The position numbers were made by a program, and so were the translations under genes. Shown here one piece after another: positions 18,282-27,587 of a stretch of 64,000 nucleotides of DNA; position 1 is the first letter of the stretch; each line of letters starts with the position of its first letter. The notes under the pieces were generated by a model. The model had not been told where the DNA came from. It did not search any database and saw nothing but the letters and a program-made list of their open reading frames with translations. Source of the DNA: Rhodoferax sp. BLA1. GTDB taxonomy: Bacteria > Pseudomonadota > Gammaproteobacteria > Burkholderiales > Burkholderiaceae_C. The stretch spans positions 62,001 to 126,000 of the forward strand of contig NZ_SZVI01000003.1 of assembly GCF_013416775.1 (NCBI RefSeq). Direction: 5' to 3'.

Positions 18282-19136
18282 ATGAAATTTCAAGGCACCC
18301 CCAATTACGTCGCCACGGCCGACCTGATGCTGTCGGTGAATGCCGCCATCACCCTGCAGCGCCCGCTGCTGGTCAAGGGTGAACCCGGCACCGGTAAAAC
18401 CATGCTGGCCGAGGAGGTGGCGAGCGCGCTGAACCTGCCGCTGCTGCAGTGGCACATCAAAAGCACCACCAAGGCGCAACAAGGCTTGTACGAGTACGAT
18501 GCGGTGAGCCGTCTGCGTGACAGCCAGCTCGCCGATGTGGAAGGCGGCGAACGCGTCAAAAACATCCACAACTACATCGTCAAAGGGGTGTTGTGGCAGG
18601 CCTTCACCGCAGACCAGCCAGTGGCGCTGCTGATCGACGAGATCGACAAGGCCGACATCGAATTCCCGAACGATTTGTTACGCGAGATCGACCGCATGGA
18701 GTTCTACTGCTACGAGACCCGCGAGTTGATCCGCGCCAAACACCGGCCGCTGGTGTTCATCACCTCCAACAACGAAAAAGAGTTGCCCGATGCGTTCCTG
18801 CGCCGCTGTTTCTTCCACTACATCAAGTTCCCTGATGCGGCCACGATGCAACAGATTGTGGACGTGCACTTTCCCGGCCTCAAAACCGAGTTGTTGCAGG
18901 CCGCGATGAAGACCTTTTTTGACATCCGCAACCTGCCTGGCCTGAAGAAGAAACCCTCCACCAGCGAACTGCTGGACTGGCTCAAACTGCTGATGGCGCA
19001 GGACATTCCGGCGTCTGTGCTGCACACCGAAGGCGACAAGGTCGCGGTGCCGCCGCTGGTGGGTGCATTGTTGAAGAATGAGCAGGATGTGACGCTGTTT
19101 GAGAAGCTGGTGTTTATGCAGCAGCGCAATCGGTGA
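18282..19136 (+). CDS. MoxR-family AAA+ ATPase
   Basis: A 284-residue MoxR AAA+ ATPase with Walker A GEPGTGKT (33-40), Walker B LLIDEIDKAD near 120, sensor-1 FITSNNEKELPDAF and an arginine-finger region (LRRCFFHYI). Such ATPases act as chaperones that, with a VWA-domain partner, assemble or activate metalloenzymes and other complexes. The likely partner is the CoxE-like VWA gene at 19969, with a GNAT gene in between. It is distinct from cbbQ at 54868. Target unknown. Confidence 0.92.
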   Translation: MKFQGTPNYVATADLMLSVNAAITLQRPLLVKGEPGTGKTMLAEEVASALNLPLLQWHIKSTTKAQQGLYEYDAVSRLRDSQLADVEGGERVKNIHNYIVKGVLWQAFTADQPVALLIDEIDKADIEFPNDLLREIDRMEFYCYETRELIRAKHRPLVFITSNNEKELPDAFLRRCFFHYIKFPDAATMQQIVDVHFPGLKTELLQAAMKTFFDIRNLPGLKKKPSTSELLDWLKLLMAQDIPASVLHTEGDKVAVPPLVGALLKNEQDVTLFEKLVFMQQRNR

Positions 19137-19207
19137 GGTGATTTGAAACATGCCTGTGTTGACGAAGAGTCAGGTTTGACATCCTGGACTCAGGCATGAG
19201 AGGTTTT

Positions 19208-19291
19208 CGCTGCGCGAGAGCCAGTGGGGGCATCCCCCTCATACTGGGGTACCAGAAATCGGGGGCTACCCCCACTGACTCCCGCGCGGAG
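19208..19291. repeat. Long imperfect palindrome in moxR-GNAT intergenic gap
   Basis: Two arms of about 27-28 bases, left containing CCAGTGGGGGCATCCCC and right GGGGCTACCCCCACTG, are complementary with few mismatches. They surround a loop that itself contains a CTGG-GGTA-CCAG mini-hairpin. The element fills most of the gap between moxR and the acetyltransferase gene. It could be a REP-like repeat or a transcription attenuator; no A- or T-run follows that would mark a standard terminator. Confidence 0.65.
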
Positions 19292-19346
19292 ATTCTGGTC
19301 AGGCGGACTTTGTTTTTGTGAATACCTGTCTTATTTGGAGAGTTGA

Positions 19347-19943
19347 ATGGCATTTGTTGAACCCGTTTCCCTGAGTGCGCGCGGCATCACCCTGCTGCCC
19401 CTGAGTCTGGAGCACGAAGACGGCCTGCGTGCCGCCGCCGCCGATGGTGAACTCTGGAACATCCGCGTCACCTCGGTGCCCGAACCCGAGAACACCCGCA
19501 AATACATCGAAGACGCGTTGGCCATGCGTGAAACTGGCAACCGCTTTGCCTTCTGCGTCACCGACACCGCCACCGGCAAAGTGCTGGGTACAAGCAGCTA
19601 CCACGACATCCTGCCCGCCGTGAAACGCGTAGAAATTGGTTGGACCTGGTACGCCAAAAGTGTGCAGCGCACCCACGTCAACACCACCGCCAAACTGCTG
19701 CTGTTGACCCACGCCTTCGAGGTGCTGGGCTGCCATGTGGTGGGCTGGCGCACCGACAACTTCAACTTTGCCAGCCAAGCTGCGATCGAGCGCCTGGGCG
19801 CCAAAAAAGATGGTGTGATCCGTGGCCACGCCCTGCGCCGCGACGGCAGCATCCGCGACACCGTGATGTACAGCCTGCGCAGCGGCGAGTGGCCAGAGGT
19901 CAAGACGCACTTGCTGTATTTGCTGGGAAAACCCAGGGCCTGA
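19347..19943 (+). CDS. GNAT family N-acetyltransferase (RimJ/RimL-like)
   Basis: A 198-residue acetyl-CoA-dependent acetyltransferase of the RimJ/RimL-type GNAT group. It begins with VSLSARGITLLPLSLEHED and includes a beta-4 strand GWTWYAKSVQRTHVNTTAKLL (split around the pantetheine-binding loop) and WRTDNFNFASQAAIERLGA, the usual end of the fold. The substrate is unknown. It lies between a MoxR ATPase and its probable VWA partner, which is an unusual interruption of that pair. Confidence 0.88.
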   Translation: MAFVEPVSLSARGITLLPLSLEHEDGLRAAAADGELWNIRVTSVPEPENTRKYIEDALAMRETGNRFAFCVTDTATGKVLGTSSYHDILPAVKRVEIGWTWYAKSVQRTHVNTTAKLLLLTHAFEVLGCHVVGWRTDNFNFASQAAIERLGAKKDGVIRGHALRRDGSIRDTVMYSLRSGEWPEVKTHLLYLLGKPRA

Positions 19944-19968
19944 CAGCCCCCAGATATCTCTCACCACC

Positions 19969-21189
19969 ATGCTGATCGACTTCTTCTACACCCTGCGCGC
20001 CGCCAAGTTGCCGGTCTCGGTCAAGGAATTCCTGACCCTGCTGGAGGCGCTCAAACTCGGGGTGGTCGGGCCCAAGACGCCGCAGACTGAGGATGGAGAG
20101 ACTGGTGACGCACCGCAAGGCTACAAGATCGAGGATTTCTATTTCTTGAGCCGCGCCACCCTGGTCAAGGACGAAAAACACTACGACAAGTTCGACAAGG
20201 CGTTTGCGGCCTACTTCCACGGCGTCGAGCTGATCACCGACATCACCCAAGACATCCCGCTGGACTGGCTCAAAAAAACGCTGGAGCTCAACCTGACGCC
20301 CGAGCAAAAAGCTGCCATCGAGGCCATGGGCTGGGACGAGCTGATGGAGACGCTCAAAAAGCGCCTCGAAGAACAAAAAGAGCGTCACGAAGGGGGCAGC
20401 AAGTGGATTGGCACCGGTGGCACCAGCCCGTTTGGACACGGTGGTTACAACCCCAAGGGCATTCGTATTGGCGGGCCGGGTCAGAACAAAAGTGCGGTCA
20501 AGGTGTGGGAGCAGCGCGCCTACCGTGACTACGACGATACCCAGGAGCTCGGCACCCGCAACATCAAGGTCGCGTTACGCCGCCTGCGCAAGTTTGCGCG
20601 TGAGGGCCATGCGGAAGAGCTGGATCTGGACGACACCATCCGCAGCACCGCCGCCAACGCGGGTTACCTCGACATCAAGATGCGCCCGGAGCGCCACAAC
20701 AACGTCAAGGTGCTGCTGCTGATGGACGTGGGCGGCACCATGGACGAGCACATCGCGCGGGTCGAGGAGCTTTTCAGCGCCGCCAAGACCGAATTCAAAC
20801 ACCTGGAGTTTTATTACTTCCACAACTGCGTCTACGACTTTGTCTGGAAAAACAACCGCCGCCGTTTTGCCGAGAAGTTCCCGACCTGGGACATCGTGCG
20901 CAAGTACAACAAGGACTACAAATTGATCTTCATCGGTGACGCCACCATGAGCCCGTATGAGATTTTGCAGCCCGGCGGCAGCGTCGAATACGGCAACGAA
21001 GAGGCTGGCGCCGAGTGGTTGGGTCGGCTGACCCACGCCTACCCGCAGTTCGCCTGGATCAACCCCGAGCCGCAAGGTGTCTGGCAGTACCGTCAAAGCA
21101 TCAGCATCGTGCAGCAACTGATGGGTGGTCGCATGTTCCCGATGACCCTCAAAGGTCTGGAAGAGGCCATGCGATTGCTCAGCCAATGA
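19969..21189 (+). CDS. VWA domain-containing CoxE-like protein
   Basis: A 406-residue cytoplasmic protein with a C-terminal von Willebrand A domain of the CoxE type, the usual partner of MoxR ATPases. The metal-ion site reads D253-V-G-G-T257, so the canonical DxSxS is changed to DxGxT. A second-half IFIGDATMSPYEI supplies the later metal-site region. The N-terminal half is charged (KKRLEEQKERHEGG). The last base group ATGA is shared with the next gene tamA. Probable function is complex assembly or protein activation with the MoxR ATPase at 18282. Confidence 0.88.
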   Translation: MLIDFFYTLRAAKLPVSVKEFLTLLEALKLGVVGPKTPQTEDGETGDAPQGYKIEDFYFLSRATLVKDEKHYDKFDKAFAAYFHGVELITDITQDIPLDWLKKTLELNLTPEQKAAIEAMGWDELMETLKKRLEEQKERHEGGSKWIGTGGTSPFGHGGYNPKGIRIGGPGQNKSAVKVWEQRAYRDYDDTQELGTRNIKVALRRLRKFAREGHAEELDLDDTIRSTAANAGYLDIKMRPERHNNVKVLLLMDVGGTMDEHIARVEELFSAAKTEFKHLEFYYFHNCVYDFVWKNNRRRFAEKFPTWDIVRKYNKDYKLIFIGDATMSPYEILQPGGSVEYGNEEAGAEWLGRLTHAYPQFAWINPEPQGVWQYRQSISIVQQLMGGRMFPMTLKGLEEAMRLLSQ

Positions 21190-23090
21190 GAGCCCTCTGG
21201 TATGTGACAGCGCTGTGGCTGGCCCCGCTGCTGGTGGCCGCACAAACCCTGCCCGAGCCTGATGGGATGGACGCAGCCACACCGGCCCTGGCCGTGGTCA
21301 CCCCACCTGACAGCGCGGCCAGCAGCCCGGCTGCCATGGACGACAGCAGTGCAACACCCGCCTTCACACTGGTCATCAGCGCCCCGGATGACATCAAAAC
21401 CCTGCTGGAGCGGCATCTGGAGTTACAACGCTACCGCAGCCTGAGCGACCTCAGCAACGACGAGCTGGACCGCCTGCTCGACATGGCCCGGATCGACGCA
21501 CAAAAGCTGCTGGCCACCCAGGGTTACTTCTCGCCGCTGATCACCGTCAGCCGAAGCGCTGAGGCACAAACCAGCGCCACCCGTGAAGTGCAGATGGTGG
21601 TGGTGCCCGGTGAGCCGGTGCAGGTCAGCCAGGTTCGGGTGCAGTTTGCCGGGCCCATCACCACCGACCCGCAAGACGCCGCGCAGCGGGCGCTGATCAC
21701 CGGCACTTGGCTGCTGCCCGCAGGCAACCGATTCACACAGGCCGCCTGGAGTGCGGCCAAACAGCAGGCGCTGAGCCAGCTCACCAGCCAGCGTTACCCG
21801 ACCGGCACCGTCAGTGTGTCTGAGGCCGATGTGGACCCCGAAACACACAGCGCCACATTGACACTCACACTCGACTCCGGCCCCGCTTTTCGCCTGGGCG
21901 CGATGGTGAGCACCGGGCTGGAGCGTTATGAGGCCGATCTGGTGCGCCGCCTGGCGCGTCTGCCCGAGGGCAGCGATTACGACCTCAAAGAGCTCGTGGC
22001 AGCCCAGCAGCGCCTGACCCGCAGTGGTTACTTCAACACCGCTTTTATTCGGCTGGACACCAGCGGAGCCGACCCACAAGCCGCCCCCGTGCTGGTGACG
22101 TTGCGCGAAGCGCGGATGCAAAAAATCACGGTCGGTGTCGGTGCCAGCAGCGACAGCGGCGCACGCATCAGCGCCGAACACCTGCACCAGATGGTGCCCG
22201 GCCTGGGCTGGCGCGCACTCAGCAAACTCTCGCTTGATCAGGACACCCAGTCCATCAGCACCGAGCTGACCGCCCCGCCCGACGAAGCGGGTTGGCGCTG
22301 GAACACCTCGGTGCTGCTGCAGAACGAGCTCAGCGGCAGCACCGAGGTAAGCAGCCAGCGCTGGCGCGGCGGTTCCAGCAAAGAGCAGGAGCGCATCGAC
22401 CGCAGCTACTACCTCGAATACAACCGCGCCGACAGCATCAGCACGGACAACACCCCATCGAGTCAGGCCGAGTCGATCAGTGCCAACTACGCCTTCACCC
22501 TGCGTGAATTCGATGCCCTGCCGTTCCCGACCAGCGGCTGGGCGCTGGGGCTGGAGGTGGGTGGTGGCACCACCCTGGGCAACGAACACATTCCTTTTGG
22601 CAGGGTGTTGGCGCGCTGGCAGGCCTATCTGCCGCTGGCACGCGCCGACGACAGCGGCCTCACCGACCTGCGTGCCGGGCGGCTTGCGCTGCGCGCCCAG
22701 CTCGGTGCGGTGGTGGTCAAGGACGGCACCAGCCTGCCCTCGACCCTGTTGTTCCTGGCTGGAGGCGCCAGCAGTGTGCGCGGTTACGCGCTGCGCAGCA
22801 TTGGCATCACCGAGGCCGATGGCACGGTGAATGCCGGGCGCTACCTGGCCACCGGCACGGTGGAGTGGCAGCGGCCCATCACCCACAACGGGCGTTTGAC
22901 CGACTGGGAGGGCGCGTTGTTTGTCGACGCCGGTTCGGTGGCCAACAAAGCGGCCCGCCTGGATGCCCAGGTCGGTGTGGGGGGTGGTGTGCGCTGGAAA
23001 ACACCGGTGGGCCCGCTGCAGATTGATCTGGCTTACGGTGTGGCGCTGCAAAAATGGCGGCTGCACCTCAACGTGGGGTTTGTGTTTTGA
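21186..23090 (+). CDS. tamA: Outer-membrane assembly factor TamA (BamA/Omp85 family)
   Basis: A 634-residue Omp85-family outer-membrane protein. It has a signal peptide (MRALWYVTALWLAPLLVAA), POTRA-like domains to about residue 320, and a 16-stranded barrel with the conserved C-terminal motif. The FLAGGASSVRGYALRSIG segment contains the VRGY motif of the lid loop. With TamB it forms the translocation and assembly module. Start ATG at 21186 overlaps the stop of the VWA gene, and its own stop overlaps the tamB start. Confidence 0.92.
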   Translation: MRALWYVTALWLAPLLVAAQTLPEPDGMDAATPALAVVTPPDSAASSPAAMDDSSATPAFTLVISAPDDIKTLLERHLELQRYRSLSDLSNDELDRLLDMARIDAQKLLATQGYFSPLITVSRSAEAQTSATREVQMVVVPGEPVQVSQVRVQFAGPITTDPQDAAQRALITGTWLLPAGNRFTQAAWSAAKQQALSQLTSQRYPTGTVSVSEADVDPETHSATLTLTLDSGPAFRLGAMVSTGLERYEADLVRRLARLPEGSDYDLKELVAAQQRLTRSGYFNTAFIRLDTSGADPQAAPVLVTLREARMQKITVGVGASSDSGARISAEHLHQMVPGLGWRALSKLSLDQDTQSISTELTAPPDEAGWRWNTSVLLQNELSGSTEVSSQRWRGGSSKEQERIDRSYYLEYNRADSISTDNTPSSQAESISANYAFTLREFDALPFPTSGWALGLEVGGGTTLGNEHIPFGRVLARWQAYLPLARADDSGLTDLRAGRLALRAQLGAVVVKDGTSLPSTLLFLAGGASSVRGYALRSIGITEADGTVNAGRYLATGTVEWQRPITHNGRLTDWEGALFVDAGSVANKAARLDAQVGVGGGVRWKTPVGPLQIDLAYGVALQKWRLHLNVGFVF

Positions 23091-26000
23091 AGCGCGCGTT
23101 GCGCCGCAGTGTGTGGACACTGGCTGGCCTGTTGTTGGCCACGCTGGGTCTGCTGGCCGGGTTATGGTTCTGGTCGGGGTCAGATGCCTCACTGGCAGCG
23201 ACGCTGCAGCAGGTGCAGCGGCTGTTGCCCGCCGGGCAAACGCTGGAGACCCGGGACGTGCGTGGGTCGGTGCGTTTTGGCGGGCACATAGGCTGGTTGC
23301 GCTGGCAACAGGGTGATCTGAGTGTGGTGGCGCAGGATGTGGACCTGGCCTGGGAGCCGATTGCACTGCTGCAGCGTGAGTTGCGCCTGAGCCAGTTGCG
23401 CATCGGGCACCTGAGCATTCAGGACCAGCGCGCACCCACACCCGCCGCGCCCAGCACCCCACCGACCGATCTGGGCCTGCCGTTCCAGGTGGATGCCCAG
23501 CTGCGGGTGGATGTGCTGGAGTGGGTGGGTGTCAGCACCCAGCGGGTGGACAAACTCGCAGCACACTATGTTTTTGATAACAAACTACACAGACTGGACA
23601 AGGGCCAGGGGCAATTTTTATCGAACAATGTCCAGTTTTCAGGCCAGTTACAAGCCAGCGGCCCGATGGCACTGGACGTGCAGGCCGGGGCCACGGTGGC
23701 AGCGACCGTGCCGGGCCGGGCCGAGCCGCTGCCACTGCGGGCCCAGGCCACCTTGGCAGGCAACTTGGCCGGGGCGCAGGCCGAGCTGACATTACAAGCC
23801 GACCTAAAACCCGCCAGCAGTTCCCCGCTCCCCGGCAAAACGACCAAAACACCCGAGATGCAAGCCAGCCTGTCGGCACAGATTGCACCCTGGCAGGCGC
23901 AAGCCATCGTCCGGGCACAAGGCCAGTGGCAGGCTTTGAACCTGGCCAGCCTGTGGCCACAAGCCCCCCAAACCGGCCTCAGCGGTCAGGCCCAGGTGCA
24001 GCCCCAGGGTTCTGGCTGGCTGGCCGGTGTGACACTGAAAAACAGCCTCAGCGGCCCATGGGACCAGCAACGCCTGCCGCTGCAAGCGCTCCAGGCCGAG
24101 CTGGCCTACAGCGGTGGCCATTGGCTGCTGCAGTCCTTGCTGGCGCAGGGCGCAGGTGGTCACATCCAGGGCCAGGGTGACATTGATGCCAAGGTGGGTG
24201 ACAGCACCGGCCTGTGGCGTGGCCAGGTCCAGGTGCAAGGCATCAACCCGGCGGCCATCGACACCCGCCTGGCGCCGGATTTGATCAGCGGCACGGTGAG
24301 CGTCCACCAGACCGCCGCCAACCCATCACCTGTGCCGCTACCCTCCACCGCAGCCAGTGGTGCAGCATCGGGCAGCGCGGGTAGCCCAACCCCAGACACA
24401 CCGTTTGTGTTTGAGCTGGCCTTGCAATCCAGCGCCCGGCGCACCGCCACCGCTGCCAAAACCAACACCGACCTGCTGAGCAGCTTGCAGTTGCGCCAGC
24501 TCACGGCCCAGGGCAGCTGGGCGGCGCCGCTGCTGAACCTGAGCAGCCTGCAGCTCGACGCCCAGGCGGCCAAGTTGCAGGGCCAGCTCAAGCTCAACAC
24601 CAGCACCCTGGCCAGCCAGGGCCAGCTGAGCCTGCAGCTGCCGGGCTTAAAAGCAGAGGTAAATGGCCATGTGTCCTCATCAGACGGGCTTGGAACACTA
24701 TCAATTCAGGTGCAGGACGCTGCCCAGGCCAGCCAGTGGCTGGCGCATGTCCCGCAAATCAGGACACTGCTGAACGGCAACCAGCTGCGTGGCACCGGAG
24801 CGCTGTCCACCCGCTGGCAAGGCGGCTGGCAGCAAGGTGCCCAAGCGATGGTGATCACTACCAGCCTGCGTGCGCCCGAACTCGACTGGATCCCCCCTGC
24901 GGCCACCGCCGGGCTGCCATTGCAGCTGCGCGACGGCCAGCTGGACCTGTCCGGCCCGGTCAGCAATTTACAACTCAGCAGCCAGGGCCAGCTCACACGA
25001 GGCACCCAACAGGCCCACTGGCAGCTACAAGCCAGCGGCGGACGCGCCAAAGACGCCAGCTGGCAGGCCAGCCTGCAACAGCTGGCGCTGAGCCTGCAGC
25101 AGTCCGGGCAATCCCAACCCTGGCGCTTGCAGCTGGGGACTGGCAACGGCGCGGCCAGCAGCCGCAGTCCCGCACAAGCGGTCACGCTACGCTGGGTACC
25201 CGGCGCCAACACCAACACCCTCACGGTGTCAGCGGGCACAGTGCGCCTGCTCGGGCCCGTGCCCGGCACAGGTGGCATCAGCTGGCAGCCGCTCCAATGG
25301 TCCCAACCTGTGAACCCGGGCAAAGGCGGTAAACGCCTGGCGCAGTGGCGCAGCCAGGGTCGCATCGACGGCCTGCCACTGGCCTGGCTGGACGCCTTCA
25401 CGGCCCAGCCGATGGCCGAGCTGGGCATCAGCAGCGACCTGCTGCTCTCAGGCAGCTGGGACGCCGCACAAACAGATAGCCTGCACCTGCGTGCCACGCT
25501 GGAGCGCAGCGCGGGGGATGTGCGCCTGCAGGCCGATGCCGGGCGCTCGACGCCGTTGCCTGCGGGCATGCAGGAAGCCTGGCTTCAGGTCAATCTGGAT
25601 GGTGAAGCACTGTCAGGCTCCTTGCGCTGGGACAGCCAGCGTGCGGGCAAGGCCCTGGCCGCCTTCAGCACCCGGCTCAAAACGGACAGCAGCGGCCTGA
25701 GTTGGCCACTGGACGCGCCGCTGGGTGGCAGTGTGCAGCTGCAGCTGCCACCGGTGGACGCCTGGTCGGCCCTGGCGCCGCCGGGCTGGCGCTTGCGTGG
25801 CACGGTGGACAGCAACATCAATCTGAACGGCACCCGAGCCAAACCGCAGTGGGAAGGCAGCCTGCGTGCGCGTGACCTGGCCGTGCGCTCGGCGGTGGAC
25901 GGCATCGACTTCAGCCAGGGCACCCTCGACGCACGTCTACACGGCCAGCAGCTGGATATCCAGAACTTCACCCTGCGGGGTGCGGGCACACCGCAGAACG

Positions 26001-27070
26001 CGGCAGCGGGTGGGCAATTGAGCGTCACCGGCTCGGTGATCTGGTTGCCTGAGGCGGGCCAGGCCAATATTCGCCAGCGCGTCCAGATGGCGCTGCAGGG
26101 CCAGCTCAACGCGCTGCGCCTGAGCAGCCGCCCGGACCGGCGGCTGGTGGCCTCGGGCCAGCTGCAGGCCGAACTCAAAGACGCCAAGCTCTCCCTGCGT
26201 GGCAGTCTGAGCGCCGACAGCGCGCTGATCACCCTGCCCGACGACAGTACCCCCACGCTGGACGAGGATGTGAAGGTGCGCCGCCCGCCCACACCCGGCA
26301 GCACCCCGACGGCCCCCGCCAGCAGCAGCCCAGCCGGGCTGCAGATCACACCCGATGTGTTGGTCAACCTCGACCTGGGGCCGGACTTCCAGCTGCGCGG
26401 GCGTGGGCTGCAGGCACGCCTGGCGGGCAAACTGGTGCTCACCGCGGTTGGTTCGGCCACCCCAGGGCTCACCGGGCAGATCCGCACGGTGAACGGCACC
26501 TACCAGGCCTATGGCCAGCGCCTGCAGATCGAGCGCGGCCTGATCCACTTTTATGGCCCGATCGACAACCCGGCGCTCGCCATCCTGGCGATCCGCCCCA
26601 AACTCAGCCAGCGTGTGGGCGTGCAGATCAGTGGCACCGCACTGTCGCCGGTGGTGTCGCTGTATTCCGACCCCAGCCTGTCCGATGTGGAAACCCTGAC
26701 CTGGCTGGTGCTGGGCCGCTCCGGCAGCGCCGGTGGCGCCGAGGCCGCGTTGATGCAACAGGCCGCGATGGCGCTGCTGGGTGGCAACGGCAAAGGCATT
26801 TCTGACCAACTGACCCAGGCGCTGGGCCTGGATGAGCTGAGTTTTCGCGGCGCCAGCGAAGGCAGCGACAGCAGCAACACGGCCAGTGCCGCGTCAATCA
26901 CCCTGGGCAAACGCCTGTCGCAGGACTTTTATGTGGCCTACGAGAGCAGTCTGGGTGGCGCCATGGGGGTGTTCTACATCTTCTACGACCTGAGCCGCTA
27001 CCTGACGCTGCGTGCCCAGACCGGGGAGCAAAGTGCGGTTGACCTGATCTGGACGCGCAGTTACGACTGA
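23087..27070 (+). CDS. tamB: Translocation and assembly module subunit TamB (DUF490)
   Basis: A 1327-residue inner-membrane-anchored AsmA-like bridge protein that partners TamA and moves lipids or assists outer-membrane protein insertion. One N-terminal anchor (VWTLAGLLLATLGLLAG) is followed by a long beta-rich periplasmic region. The C-terminal DUF490 domain includes LVLGRSGSAGGAEAAL and ends in a beta-strand with terminal Y-D. No ATG suits: the best start is TTG at 23087, overlapping the tamA stop as TTGA. Many low-complexity Gln/Ala/Ser stretches are present, as is normal for the family. Confidence 0.9.
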   Translation: MKRALRRSVWTLAGLLLATLGLLAGLWFWSGSDASLAATLQQVQRLLPAGQTLETRDVRGSVRFGGHIGWLRWQQGDLSVVAQDVDLAWEPIALLQRELRLSQLRIGHLSIQDQRAPTPAAPSTPPTDLGLPFQVDAQLRVDVLEWVGVSTQRVDKLAAHYVFDNKLHRLDKGQGQFLSNNVQFSGQLQASGPMALDVQAGATVAATVPGRAEPLPLRAQATLAGNLAGAQAELTLQADLKPASSSPLPGKTTKTPEMQASLSAQIAPWQAQAIVRAQGQWQALNLASLWPQAPQTGLSGQAQVQPQGSGWLAGVTLKNSLSGPWDQQRLPLQALQAELAYSGGHWLLQSLLAQGAGGHIQGQGDIDAKVGDSTGLWRGQVQVQGINPAAIDTRLAPDLISGTVSVHQTAANPSPVPLPSTAASGAASGSAGSPTPDTPFVFELALQSSARRTATAAKTNTDLLSSLQLRQLTAQGSWAAPLLNLSSLQLDAQAAKLQGQLKLNTSTLASQGQLSLQLPGLKAEVNGHVSSSDGLGTLSIQVQDAAQASQWLAHVPQIRTLLNGNQLRGTGALSTRWQGGWQQGAQAMVITTSLRAPELDWIPPAATAGLPLQLRDGQLDLSGPVSNLQLSSQGQLTRGTQQAHWQLQASGGRAKDASWQASLQQLALSLQQSGQSQPWRLQLGTGNGAASSRSPAQAVTLRWVPGANTNTLTVSAGTVRLLGPVPGTGGISWQPLQWSQPVNPGKGGKRLAQWRSQGRIDGLPLAWLDAFTAQPMAELGISSDLLLSGSWDAAQTDSLHLRATLERSAGDVRLQADAGRSTPLPAGMQEAWLQVNLDGEALSGSLRWDSQRAGKALAAFSTRLKTDSSGLSWPLDAPLGGSVQLQLPPVDAWSALAPPGWRLRGTVDSNINLNGTRAKPQWEGSLRARDLAVRSAVDGIDFSQGTLDARLHGQQLDIQNFTLRGAGTPQNAAAGGQLSVTGSVIWLPEAGQANIRQRVQMALQGQLNALRLSSRPDRRLVASGQLQAELKDAKLSLRGSLSADSALITLPDDSTPTLDEDVKVRRPPTPGSTPTAPASSSPAGLQITPDVLVNLDLGPDFQLRGRGLQARLAGKLVLTAVGSATPGLTGQIRTVNGTYQAYGQRLQIERGLIHFYGPIDNPALAILAIRPKLSQRVGVQISGTALSPVVSLYSDPSLSDVETLTWLVLGRSGSAGGAEAALMQQAAMALLGGNGKGISDQLTQALGLDELSFRGASEGSDSSNTASAASITLGKRLSQDFYVAYESSLGGAMGVFYIFYDLSRYLTLRAQTGEQSAVDLIWTRSYD

Positions 27071-27119
27071 GCCAGCGCCCGCCAATTGCCCCACCAGCGG
27101 CCTTTACAATCCCCCGTCC

Positions 27120-27194
27120 CTCGCCATAGTTCAATGGATAGAACGAGTGCCTCCTAAGTGCTAGATGCAGGTTCGATTCCTGCTGGCGGGACCA
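27120..27194 (+). tRNA. tRNA-Arg (anticodon CCT)
   Basis: The sequence folds as a cloverleaf of 75 bases including CCA. The acceptor stem pairs CTCGCCA with TGGCGGG (one G-T wobble), the D-arm is GTTC/GAAC, and the anticodon loop CTCCTAA has anticodon CCT. The T-arm is GCAGG-TTCGATT-CCTGC. It reads AGG codons, which are rare in this GC-rich coding style. A short hairpin terminator follows. Confidence 0.95.
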
Positions 27195-27202
27195 TCTAAT
27201 AA

Positions 27203-27223
27203 AAAAGGCCTCTGGCCCTTTTA
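27203..27223 (+). terminator. Probable intrinsic terminator after tRNA-Arg
   Basis: AAAAGG and CCTTTT arms bracket an 8-9 base loop immediately after the tRNA CCA end, with a T-run on the 3' side. Confidence 0.65.
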
Positions 27224-27587
27224 TCTATTGGGGTTTTCACTCTCATTTGCAGAGCAAAACACACCCATCGGCAGCGCCCAACTTCGGCTCAGCCCCAGCA
27301 CCACAAACGCAGCTTCCTCCAAGGAGCACGAGCCAGCAGATCCTCCCGCAGTGAAAGACCCTGTCGGGTGCGTCTCCCAAAGCACAAGATACGATGCCGG
27401 GCGGTACCGCCAACATGGCATCCCATCAATGCAGTGGTCACTTGAGAGGGTATTGAAATGACCTTTTTGCAACAAAACTTCAAAAATAAAGATCAAGAAA
27501 ATTCATTAATTAAATACCAAATTTGATTAAATTAGATTGAAAATCTCAGCAATCAGCTAGCAAATACCACCACAGCAGGAATTTCGC
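27224..27587. other. Intergenic region between tRNA-Arg and a chemoreceptor gene
   Basis: No convincing gene is present. The left part has mixed composition and includes a 12-base perfect palindrome GGCGGTACCGCC at 27400-27411 inside GATGCC/GGCATC arms. The last 110 bases are AT-rich and presumably hold the promoter of the downstream chemoreceptor. tRNA 3' ends are frequent integration sites, but no integrase gene or direct repeat of the tRNA end was found here. Confidence 0.5.

Noticed and set aside
21423-23462. A very long minus-strand reading frame opposite tamA
   Set aside because: A shadow of GC-rich tamA codons; its composition is Arg/Gly/His-rich and tamA is well supported.
23087-27070. 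Possible tandem repeats in tamB
   Set aside because: Repeated Gln/Ala/Ser-rich stretches are normal low complexity for the TamB family, with no regular period.
27165-27461. A 98-residue plus-strand reading frame beginning inside tRNA-Arg
   Set aside because: It starts in the tRNA, has no ribosome-binding site and no protein-like features.
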